NCBI GenBank assembly: GCA_023627715.1 | Contig: JAMAHW010000242.1 | Span: 1-12,869, forward strand | Reading direction: 5' to 3' | Origin: Periconia sp. R9002 | Lineage: Eukaryota > Ascomycota > Dothideomycetes > Pleosporales > Periconiaceae | DNA: 12,869 nt | Part shown: piece by piece, positions 1 through 7,938 of the stretch | Layout of the letters: each line of letters opens with the position of its first letter | Position numbering within the stretch: position 1 is the stretch's first letter | The notes under the pieces: model-generated | The model's input: the letters and a program-made list of their open reading frames with translations, nothing else | What the model was told of the DNA's origin: nothing | Databases searched by the model: none | Made by a program: the position numbers and the translations under genes

Positions 1-415
1 CCAAACGGATCGCCATATCTGGAGCTTTCACGCTTTTCCGAAGTCAAATAAGCTGTCATCAGTTTGTATAAGAGAAAACGCGAATTCTGTTGATGGCTTG
101 GAGTTTCTTAAACAGTAGCAGCAAAAGGGCGCATGCATAAGCACAATCTTTGATCAAAAAAGATTATTCATGTTAGAGCTATGCATATAGATGATTGCTA
201 GAACTGCCCTGTCCGCACTTTTTTAAGGCGTTTTGACTCTCTCTTCGCCGGAGATGAGTTGCGAGATATTCCTTTTTGTAGAGGTGCATCTCTAATTCTA
301 CTGCTGCGAGTAGGCGAGTTAGTTTTAATGCGGGTTGATCAAGTTACCCCGCATTCCGGTGTTTCTTCCATTTCTCGCTATTGGGTACCATGGATAAATG
401 TGATGCAGATAATGA
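1..415. other. AT-rich non-coding stretch
   Basis: No open frame, RNA gene or clear repeat was recognised here. The stretch is AT-rich with many stops in all frames and ends at the TA dinucleotide that borders the MITE at 418. Confidence 0.5.
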
Positions 416-417
416 TA

Positions 418-453
418 CCGTAGAAATTCGCAAATAACGACCACCCGGGCCCT
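418..453 (+). repeat. MITE left terminal inverted repeat
   Basis: This is the left arm of the inverted repeat. It starts CCGTAGAAATTC and ends CCCGGGCCCT, pairs with 557-592, and is preceded by TA at 416-417. Confidence 0.9.
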
Positions 454-556
454 TTTACTTGCAGAGAAGAGCACTATACAATTGGTTGTTAGGCAACTAG
501 CTGCTGGCAGCTACCCTCTAGCTGGCAGTTTTATCCAATCATGATAGCGAGCAAAG

Positions 557-592
557 AGGGCCCGGGTGCTCGTTATTTGCGAATTTCTACAG
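557..592 (-). repeat. MITE right terminal inverted repeat
   Basis: This is the right arm. Read inward on the minus strand it begins CTGTAGAAATTC. It differs from the left arm at two positions only and is followed by TA at 593-594. Confidence 0.9.
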
Positions 593-594
593 TA

Positions 595-1339
595 TTGCTC
601 TCCCATAACGCTACGCAAACCCCTAGTACTCCCTTGCATGGCTTCCTGGAAGATCTTGTGATATCAGCATCTTGGGATTGTTGCACTATAGTCTTGCTGG
701 CATGTTCCGCCCGCGCGCAGTGGCTGCACAAGCTCCGTTGTCTGCTAACCGATTGGGCCATTTGCATACGGAACACGTTAAATATGTCTTTATTAGACGG
801 CTCTAGTTTTTGCGTACGTTAATTAGTTACTAAGTTCCTATGGCCTCTGCTCCTGGGAATCACAAAGGCCAATCCCACTTGTACAATATGACCGGATCCC
901 GGAAGCTAGCATCCGGAGCATGCCTGCGGGGAACCAAAATTGGGCCCATGGCTAGCGAAGCACAATCTGCTGATCGACGTGCAATGTGCTAGGTCATGGC
1001 ACTAAATGGAGATATACGCGGGTACCAGAATGGGCCTCTACCAGGGACTAAATCAGGAGCCAAAGTGGATCAGCATTTGACACGTCGCGATGCACATCTA
1101 TAATCAAGGACTACAGTCTCTGAAAGACGGCAATGCTTAATACTGACGTTAACGTTAGAATAGTTTGAAGCGCTACGAAGCAACCGTATACAAGCCGTCG
1201 ACCTTGGCTAGCTCACACTTTATCCACTGACATGGACTCCGCTTATAGTTGAGAATATTCATATATGACTCACATTTTCCCATCGTATTCTGTGCGATCA
1301 AAGATGCTACGTAGCCCACATCCTCATCTGACGCGGCAG
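595..1339. other. Gene-poor stretch with one small unrecognised ORF
   Basis: No gene was recognised. A plus-strand ATG at 840 opens a 50-codon frame ending at TAG 990-992. Its composition is somewhat coding-like (rich in Gly, Ala, Ser), but there is no motif or homologue I can name. A second short frame follows at about 1008-1080. Either could be an exon remnant; neither is strong enough to call as a gene. Confidence 0.3.
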
Positions 1340-1676
1340 CAATTTATTGGTGCTTGACTTCTCACTTATCAAGCACCAGTCGTTTATTATCATCGAGAAA
1401 TTCTTGCTCAGCCAACTCACCCTGTCTGCAATCGGACACCAGGGCCAATATCCTTACTCAACTATCATGAGGAACAAGAGACGTGGGACGCAGGGAAAAC
1501 TCTATGCAATCAAAACAAAATCAGTCTGTACAGAGGAAGGAATCATTTACACTCCACTACCCAAAGGCGTCGCTGGGCACATGGTTATAGTTCTCAGTGA
1601 AGCAGACAGTCAAAAAAAGGTCCAGTTTGCAACCGTATGGCGTGGCTCTAAGCACACCTTGAGCGATATTCATTAA
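1340..1676 (+). pseudogene. Unrecognised coding remnant, part 1 (possible exon)
   Basis: A 111-codon plus-strand frame with protein-like composition, without a usable N-terminal ATG. It opens just after a potential splice acceptor (GCGGCAG at about 1333-1339) and reads NLLVLDFSLIKHQSF, then a basic patch MRNKRRGTQGK (about 1467-1500) and GIIYTPLPKGVAGHM. It stops at TAA 1674-1676. A possible 46-bp intron (GTATGG at 1635 to TAATCAG ending at 1680) would lead into a short continuation in a third frame. I recognise no family. It may be an internal exon of a decayed gene that continues at 1688. Confidence 0.35.
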
Positions 1677-1687
1677 TCAGACGCTAG

Positions 1688-1972
1688 ATTACTTCAAACC
1701 CCTACGGCAATATCCAGTATTACCCAATTGCTCCGACTCCAAGAAGGCCTTATCCTTTCCAGCTTCACCTACGTGACTATAACAACCAATTCCGTGGTCC
1801 TCCAAAATCCCTCCCTCTATACTCCTACCTTAGGTCAGAAGTGCATGTTGTTTCTTTAGAAATGCTAGCGGAACTTGAAGGAGACTTTGGTGAGCATCTC
1901 ATGTTGAAAAACGAGTCGGTCAATAAGTTAGTGTCCGTATTGAAGGCCAAACAGAGTGCAGCAAGATAACGA
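1688..1972 (+). pseudogene. Unrecognised coding remnant, part 2
   Basis: A second plus-strand open stretch, in a different frame from the preceding one, running about 94 codons from just after TAG 1685-1687. It reads HLRDYNNQFRGPPKSLPLYS, then a Leu/Glu-rich likely helix containing MLAELEGDFGEHL and NKLVSVLKAKQSAAR, then a stop. It is shorter than the usual automatic ORF cut-off but is smoothly protein-like. A frameshift or short intron would join it to 1340-1676. A further fragment in the same style, AEYAKANLELHLLSSP, lies near 2055-2100. No family was recognised. Confidence 0.35.
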
Positions 1973-2213
1973 TCTATTTTTTTTTCGTGGGAAAAGGCTG
2001 GGCGACAGATTGTTTTGTATTCTTGCAAAGACCCATATCAAGACGACCGCCGCTGAGTATGCTAAGGCGAATTTAGAGTTGCACTTGCTCTCATCACCCG
2101 TTAACGAAAACCACGTTCGATCTTTGATATGAAAAAAATTGCAAATATTGGCTCCAGTCTTATCTATTTTCAGTATGTGACTCATGCTTCTCGATCCAGT
2201 GCCACATCTTAGG

Positions 2214-2408
2214 TTCTCGCACCGTTCTCCAAGCAATATGTGATGACATCCTTGATACGTCATCATCGTTACAACGCTGCCATCAAGGAAGTTGACCCCA
2301 ATGCCAATACTAATACCACCAAAATATGGCTGATGGCGCCCGAAGTTATTATATCGCGATGTTCAGCAAGTGTCTTGATGATTTCATATACAATCACAGG
2401 AAAAGGTT
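2214..2408 (+). pseudogene. Unrecognised coding remnant, part 3
   Basis: A plus-strand frame of about 64 codons bounded by stops, with APFSKQYVMTSLIRHHRYNA followed by IKEVDPNANTN and WLMAPEVIISR. It lies downstream of the two stretches at 1340-1972 on the same strand and could be the tail of the same decayed gene. Minus-strand frames overlap it (for example 2269-2547) and I cannot exclude that those are the real ones. No domain was recognised. Confidence 0.25.
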
Positions 2409-2769
2409 GACTCGATTGACCCCACACTGAACAAAGAAGTTCGTGGGAGCCTGGACAAGTCTCAGCTCCAATGATGTAATGATATCTTTCATCTTCATTG
2501 GACATCCAAGTAGGATCGGTGGGCCTAAGGAGATGCATCCGCAGCAAGCGGTGCCGCCACTATGGCACTTCCCGCTGTATATTTTTGCGTTCACATGTTA
2601 TACTGTCGGTTTGCATCTGCATTACACAATATAGATAATAACTTATCATCATGCATAGTCATATGCCGATATCATACGATTACAAGCTTTGCTTTGCTTC
2701 AATACTCAGAATAACCGAGCATCTTGTGGAAGGCATCATCCAATGCCTATTCTCCAATCGCAACTTGTC
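2409..2769. other. No supported feature
   Basis: Short overlapping frames exist on both strands (plus 2443-2634, minus 2394-2594), but none shows a motif, a good start context or continuity with its neighbours. The segment from about 2620 to 2740 is AT-rich and looks non-coding. Confidence 0.35.
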
Positions 2770-3577
2770 GCAGGAGCGCCAAACTCGTGGAAGGAATATA
2801 GATAGTGACGTGTAAGGAAGCAAACGTCTCGCCCTCCTCGGGGATATTGATTTACGGGAAGCTGTTCGGAAACCTTGGTATAGCTCTGGGGAAAGTACTG
2901 ATGAGTAAGATTATGAGAAGCTTGTTGGAGACACAGCAGAGGATCGGGCGGCCGGTGCGACGCATGGTTTCCTCGCACCGGTTCAAGCACTTGTGTATGA
3001 CCGACTATTAGTGCCATATCCTCTCCTCGTCTTCCAAGGGACTCACCGGGTCAGAACCGTCGCCTGACTCGCCAAGTAGAAAATCGCCGGGTCCGTGGAG
3101 TGTGGGTGGTTCCGCCAGGCAAAGCAAGAGGTCGCGGCGAACACCTCGGTACGTGGTCAGCCAACCGGTACGGTCCATCCAAGGTCCAGTATTCTGCAAG
3201 ATCTGCGTTCCTACGTCTATTCGATCGGCGTGTTCTCGTTCCTTGCGGCGGACCTCTTCACGCTCACGTACAGACGCCAGATGGTCGTGGGCATCTGGGA
3301 AATTCACTGGGCGGACCACGCTTCCATCCACTAACACCGTCCAATATCCCCGTTTTGGGCCGTCTCCCCATGTCTGGAGGAAGACGTCGTCGTACATGCC
3401 ATCTCTTCTTAACTTAGAAGCGCGCTCCTGCAGGTGAGCTGTGGAGAAGTGGTGTTTCAGCCACTTAAAGCTTGTGGTATGGAATGCAGGCCCGGAGCAT
3501 TTGCGGCACGCATAGCCCTTATGTAACTAAAGCTCTAGGTAAAGGGGAAGAACCGTCGGGCCGGAGTAGAATAGCGC
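2770..3577 (-). pseudogene. OrsD-like (DUF3505, C2H2-type) N-terminal gene remnant, copy A
   Basis: Read on the minus strand from 3577, this matches the N-terminal half of the fungal OrsD-like family, as I recognise it. A C2H2-like finger comes first, with GYACRKC near 3510 and histidines near 3445. Then come DDVFLQTWGDGPKRGYW (about 3391-3340), a charged linker, and the family hallmark GPWMDRTGWLTTYRGVRRDL (about 3190-3130). After two adjacent stops the same frame resumes with NRCEETMRRTGRPILC (about 2985-2938). A frameshift near 2940 then leads to YFPQSYTKVSEQ and VCFLTRHYL in another frame. Stops are TAG 3527-3529, TAA 3008-3010 and TAG 3005-3007. All three can be CAG or CAA changed to T at the first base, as RIP produces. 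The middle domain does not follow downstream, so the copy is truncated and non-functional. Confidence 0.72.
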
Positions 3578-4216
3578 TTAGGTCTTAGAATTAGCATAGA
3601 CGATCGCGTATGTACTTAGTCAGTCCCTTTCAAACTAGTTTCTCTACGCTGTGCTTCTTATCAAGATAGGTAGTCACTTAAGAGCCTACCGTAGCAAGGG
3701 CATATTTGCATATACGACAGATCAGCGCTTAGTTCTCGTCATCAGCATAAAGATTGCATACTTCCAGTAGACTCGACATAGCTAAGTCTAAGTAAAAAAA
3801 ACAGCGCCTAGAAAATTAAATAGTAACGGAACTATACTAGAAGTAGGAAGAGAAGAGAAAAACAGTTAGAAAGATGCATTTACAAGCTGCAATAGAATCA
3901 TAACTTGCAAGGGGCTACTTAGACGCGAACGCGACGCGTCCACGGACTATAGTAGGAAGATTAGCTATACTTGCATAGGGAACACGAAAATCAATCCCAA
4001 CATCCTTCACTCTAAACAACGACACAAGTTATAGCGATACAAATCACACAGATAGTGCAACAGGATATAGTAAAGCATATAGCAAGCATTCGTGCAGGAC
4101 CCTTTAAGGACGACAACGCGGCACGGTTAGAATGCACAAATTGAACATGCTGCGATGTACGAGCGTAGGCGCAGATTTGAGCCTGCGTGGAAGTTTGAAC
4201 AAAGTTCCGACAAGCA
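3578..4216. other. AT-rich intergenic stretch
   Basis: No gene was recognised. Much of it is AT-rich with frequent stops (for example CTTAG/CTAAG clusters), consistent with RIP-degraded or ordinary intergenic DNA. The last 200 bases may hold eroded sequence following copy D, because a minus-strand frame stays open from 4419 to 4012, but nothing in it matches the family clearly. Confidence 0.4.
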
Positions 4217-4888
4217 TTAGCCCAGTAGGATGTTGAGTTTTGTTTGTAGGTGAACTTCTCCTTCCCTTGCAATGACCTTGCTGAGACGATTTGCATCCCA
4301 GCTTCCAGTTCCTTTTGGCCAGAGGAATGTTGACGGTGGATCCTTACGCTTGTGCACGAGCACGTCGAGCTTCTGCCAGAACGGAAGGACCAGCCAAAGG
4401 TAGTAGACAAGTAGTTCACTTACTTCCTTCGGGAGGTACCGGTGAATGATCTTTGTGGATCCGGTGATGTTATAGTCCTTGTGATATGATGTGACGGTGC
4501 CAATTAAACCCTCCTCAAAGAATATACTCCTATGGTGGCCCTGCGCTATATTGCTGTGCTGAAGAGCCATCAACTCGGTACCACGTGCTGGCTGGCCTGA
4601 CGTGATATGAACTAAGAGAAGCAGCCTTTCCAGGAACTCGTCTACCCGTGCAAAGTAGGCTTCTACAGCCCTTTGCTTCCAGCAAATCTGGGACTCCTTC
4701 GTAAGATGGAGCATCTCATCCCTTAGCCAATCATTCTCGAGTACCCTGTCAAGCAGCCATCTCTCCCCGCCGCCCTGTAGCTGTTCTGCGTTCCGCGGAT
4801 CCTTGAGGAAGTTCCAGCCTCTCTTGTTGGCACTGTGGTCGTCCTTGAGGCGATGAAGAATGCTTGGCACCACATTGAGGGGTGACGC
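4217..4888 (-). pseudogene. OrsD / telomere-linked RecQ-type central domain fragment, copy D
   Basis: An open frame of about 220 codons with no internal stop. It starts inside the protein: the first in-frame codons follow a TAG, and the first possible start is a GTG at 4873. Counting from that codon, recognisable family landmarks are LKDDHSANKRGWNFLKDPRN (residues 9-28), ERLLLLVHITSGQPARGTEL (82-101), SIFFEEGLIG then VTSYHKDYN (116-135), KIIHRYLPKEVSELLVYYLW (141-160) and FLWPKGTG (183-190). In the intact family this region lies between the N-terminal zinc-finger part and, in some members, a RecQ helicase. Both flanks are missing. The RGTEL and YHK elements resemble a tyrosine-recombinase core. 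The frame ends at TAA 4217-4219, just before the expected Tyr/Arg-His segment. It is probably a truncated relic, though without stops in what remains. Confidence 0.75.
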
Positions 4889-5534
4889 TTGCTACTCTAC
4901 TCCCGTCGGCTCAATCAGGTTTACAGGTGGGATGAGTCGATGTTTGTTGTGTCATAGGTATTGAATCAGCAACTACTGCTCATCCAATATAGATGCAATA
5001 TCTTGAATAAGCTTCTTCATAGGAACTAGTGAACGTGCGAGGAAGACAAAGGGGAGACGAAGGAATACATATGGGGAGCACGATCACACAGAATACTCAA
5101 CCAGGCTTTAGGGCTCACGGGCGGCAGAATTCGACTTTGCAATGGTGGTGATGAGAGAGAAGAACATTAATTAGATACATTAGCAATAGCTTTATACTCT
5201 TGTCACGGCTTATATAAATGCACTAGAGTATCATTTTCTCTTCCCAAGAGTTTCTGGGCGCATTAAGAGGGACGTAACATAGATAGTTAATGGTCAATTG
5301 CATTTTCCGTTGTCCCTCCTACCATGATTGCTCTTTATACCCCCTTTATGTGGGTGACCTGTGCCCTGGCTTAAGGACTTATGTCGTCGACTAAGCTCCG
5401 CTACTACGTCCAGCTCTACCGCGTCCTCTTTAAGAAGTGCTCGATATCTGACAACTTTAACTTATCTTGAACAAGTAGTCACCTTTTGCAATTCTAACGA
5501 CCTTAACAAAGGCAGTAATGATGCTTGTACTAGT
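4889..5534. other. Intergenic stretch between copy D and the acetyltransferase fusion gene
   Basis: No gene is supported. The minus strand has a TATATAA box at about 5207-5213 and, 40 bp on, an ATG (5165-5167) opening 19 codons with a hydrophobic start, MFFSLITTIA, before a TAA; this is weak. Positions 5300-5534 lie just beyond the stop of the fusion gene and would include its 3' untranslated region. A plus-strand frame at 5361-5732 runs antisense into that gene and is not credited. Confidence 0.35.
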
Positions 5535-7403
5535 CTACCGTACATGTACAAGAGCTGGATTACCGGACGCGATACAGCCAGCAGGTATATCATGAACAAC
5601 AACAGACCCGGGTTGAACGATAGCGCTATAGCCAATTCGTACTCCAGCCTCAACAATGCAGCCACTACCAACATAGGCATTGTCGCTAATACAGATTCCT
5701 TGAGCCACTTTAATGCCGTCTACTCGTTTTGAAGTTTTTTTGTAGGTGGGCATTTTTAAAGTCGACACAATAACTCCAGCGCCAATCTCAGCATTCCTTC
5801 CGATAGTGATTTTTCCAGAATCTAGCAATCGGCAATCGGGTCCGATGACAGTATTTTCACCAACTGTGAGATTGTAGCCATATTCGCAATGAAAAGGTGT
5901 GGCAACGTGCACTCCGCTTCCGACATAGCCACCAGCCTGCATAATACCCTTTGTCGCATCAATAGTGTTGCTAAAATAACACATAGTTTGTGCGCACTTC
6001 ATACGTTCATCAACCAGCTGAGAACAGAAAGGCATAAAAGGTGCTCCATCCAACATCTTCTGTTTCTCTGTCTTCTGGACACTTGGAGCTAATGCGGCAC
6101 GGAGCAGCGGCGGTACTTTGGGTGCATTGTGCGGCGATGCTAATAGTATTAGTTTATGTCGTTGGTCCTGCTCTGCTGCTTGGTGGTATGCTTCAGCCAC
6201 TGTTGTGATAGGATTGGCTTTTATGTGGCTCATGCTGGAGCTGGATTCTGGGTTTAGTATATACAGAAGATCGCAATGATTAGCGGTATCCCTAGCATAA
6301 CCTTCGCAACTATAACCTGTATTTGTGCAGTTATTGCATGCAGGCTTTGCTTCATCACATTTCTTTTTCCGCCGCCTGCATGTCTTACAGCCAGTCTTGA
6401 CCCGCTTAGAGTATGCTCTCTTTCGTTTTAGTTTCACCCCAGCCGGCGTTGGTTTTCGCTCAAAGCTACTTTGCTTAGCCACACTGTTTACAGTAGAAAC
6501 GCTCCCAGATGTTGGTGTAGTGGTACCGTGAGCTGTTTCTGATGAGCCTAAGTGACGTTGCGCCTCTTGATCGGTAGATCGCCATAGTTTATAATAATCG
6601 ACGATTATTTGTCCATAAGGTTCTTGTTGTTCTATTGGAGGCTCGGATTGCTGGTAATAAAGCTCAGGATGGTGTTGGGGTTGTGTAATAGAATCACTGA
6701 GCAGTGGCGACAAAGGCTCCCTCCTAACCTCCTGAGGACGTGTCGGAGTGCTTGTAAATTTATCGAGTTCACAGCTTGTTCCGGGCAAAATTGCTGCTTG
6801 CTCTCCAGAAAGGTCTTCTGGCAGTTGTGGTAGATCCTCTTGTTGACTGTGCCTACGTATCATTGTAGCTGCAGGTACACCAACTGTAGCTTCTGCGGTA
6901 ACCCCTTCCGTTCGATCTTCTGTCTCAGACAATGGTGCTGATAGATAAGATACTGTTGACTTAGGGCTCGTAGTTTGAATCTCTGGAGGTTCCTGGAGCC
7001 ACTCTTTATTATCCTGAATTTTGCCCCGCTGAGAGACGTTCTGCACTATAGGACTTAGAGGATGTGCGTGGGAACTATGTTGCACTGAACGCACGGCTGA
7101 TCTCAAGGCCTGCGCATATAATTAGCGATACATGTTAACATCTTCTATCTAGTAGTACAGTACCTCTTTGCCCTTCGCGGAACTCGGCTGAGATGTTTTA
7201 TTCTTCCATTCTAGCTCTAACTGCCGAGTAACAAAACTGTGAGGTTCCCATGTTGACTGGTAACGAGTCTCTGTTACTGGATCGTTGCCGTCCCATTCAA
7301 CCAGATAGTGCGTACCATCGTCACGTAAAATCCCTAGGGCAGGCCAATAGGTGGGTTGAATTCTCCGTATTGTGGCATACTTCTTCCGGGTGCTCCTTCC
7401 CAT
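5535..7403 (-). CDS. Chromo-like / Zn2Cys6 / maltose-type O-acetyltransferase (hexapeptide) fusion protein
   Basis: Two exons, complement(join(5535..7109,7164..7403)), give 604 residues. The start is ATG at 7403 in a good context (AAAGATGG). The 54-bp intron (GTACTG to GCGCAG) is phase 0 and restores one frame. Residues 19-66 look like a chromodomain: WPALGIL, YLVEWDG, STWEP and an acidic/aromatic helix. A low-complexity linker rich in Ser, Thr, Pro and Gln follows (about 70-300). A basic run leads into a Zn2Cys6 finger with cysteines 321, 324, 331, 338, 341 and 348 (spacing 2-6-6-2-6). A Mac-type segment (about 428-470) precedes a left-handed beta-helix of hexapeptide repeats (about 472-600) with FHCEYGYN, VGENTVIGPD and a terminal SGNPA. 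Known relatives acetylate sugars with acetyl-CoA, and Zn2Cys6 proteins bind DNA, so a nuclear location is likely. The usual catalytic His appears replaced. The gene looks intact. Confidence 0.85.
7110..7163 (-). other. 54-bp spliceosomal intron in the fusion gene
   Basis: On the minus strand it begins GTACTG and ends ATGCGCAG. TGTTAACATG or CGCTAAT inside can serve as the branch site. The unspliced frame meets a TAG 12 bp past the donor, whereas splicing joins codon GAG to GCC in frame. The predicted junction reads KGKE-ALRSAV. Confidence 0.8.
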
Positions 7404-7938
7404 CTTTGTTGTCGGCTTTTAAGCAATTGCCTAATAAAATATTTAATTATGCGAGGGAATGATAGAGCGTGAAGGGGTGAAGGCGGATGTTATATTGGGC
7501 AATTTTGCGGCGAAGACTTGTCAGCATGTGGCGTAGTTAGGATCGCAGGCGCTTAAATAGCTCTTGCCGAAACACAACGTGTCCGTGCGCGTAATGCGCG
7601 GTAAACTCTAACACGCGACAATATGGACCCCTATTGAAGCTGCCATTGATGATATAGAATTGCTTAAACCATCAGCTTAACATCGCTACTGACAACGCTA
7701 TTATACTGATAGTTCTTGGCGCTCCACCGTATGTGATGCAGACACCTACGGCTACGATCCTTTTGCCCCCTGTTGGTGCTGCATCTCAGGTACTTACAAT
7801 AACTAGACTTTAATATAAGTGAGTCTGTACAGTAACTGGATGCGTGCTACCAAGTCTGGGGCGTGATTATCTGACAATAGGTCGTGATCGCAGCGCATAC
7901 CTCTAGTGAGGCGAGGCGCTAGCGCAAGGTACAAAGGC
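7404..7938. other. Upstream region of the fusion gene
   Basis: Apart from the possible transposase remnant at 7624-7740, nothing is recognised. The bases just above 7403 should include the promoter and 5' leader of the minus-strand fusion gene, but no clear TATA box was identified. Confidence 0.4.
7624..7740 (+). pseudogene. Possible remnant of a Fot/pogo-type transposase N-terminus
   Basis: A short plus-strand reading, TPIEAAIDDIELLKPSA, then a TAA in frame, then HRY, resembles the start of fungal DDE-1 (Fot/pogo) transposases. Those typically begin with a Met-x-Pro-Ile stretch, an AI-x-x-I helix and an HTH_psq motif. ATG lies at 7623 but one base out of frame. The stop could be CAA changed to TAA. 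The match is brief and made from memory, so chance is possible. It would fit the Tc1/mariner-type MITE at 418-592. Confidence 0.25.

Larger units (their letters stand above)
418..592. mobile_element. 175-bp MITE with long terminal inverted repeats (Tc1/mariner-pogo/Fot type)
   Basis: Positions 418-453 and the reverse complement of 557-592 match over 36 bases with two mismatches (second base, and position 441). The shared core begins GTAGAAATTCGCAAATAACG and ends in CCCGGGCCCT. TA flanks both ends (416-417 and 593-594), the target duplication expected of Tc1/mariner superfamily elements, which include the fungal Fot/pogo group. The interior (454-556) has no coding capacity and holds a short internal duplication, GCTGGCAG at about 503 and again at about 521. 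It is a non-autonomous element that would need a transposase supplied elsewhere. The repeats and TA are seen directly; the superfamily is inferred. Confidence 0.88.

Noticed and set aside
541..822. Plus-strand ORF of 93 codons
   Set aside because: It starts inside the MITE and runs through its right inverted repeat into AT-rich DNA. There is no motif and a competing minus-strand frame overlaps it, so it is a chance frame.
1349..1377. Hairpin GGTGCTTGA / TCAAGCACC with 11-base loop
   Set aside because: A 9-bp stem is near chance frequency for 13 kb, and it lies inside a coding-like stretch with no flanking U-run or other regulatory context.
3095..3437. Three overlapping plus-strand ORFs opposite copy A
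   Set aside because: They are antisense shadows of the GC-rich OrsD-like frame, which has recognisable family motifs on the minus strand.
3925..3941. ACGCGACGCGTC shared with about 8927-8938, considered as an element end or ACGCGT-type regulatory box
   Set aside because: A 12-base match between two places is expected by chance in a window of this size, and the flanks do not align.
2770..4888. A and D as consecutive parts of one gene
   Set aside because: On the minus strand the middle fragment D comes before the N-terminal fragment A, the reverse of the order in the protein family.
5361..5732. Plus-strand ORF of 123 codons
   Set aside because: Its second half is antisense to the acetyltransferase beta-helix, and the first half has low-complexity Ser/Thr/Ala without a motif.
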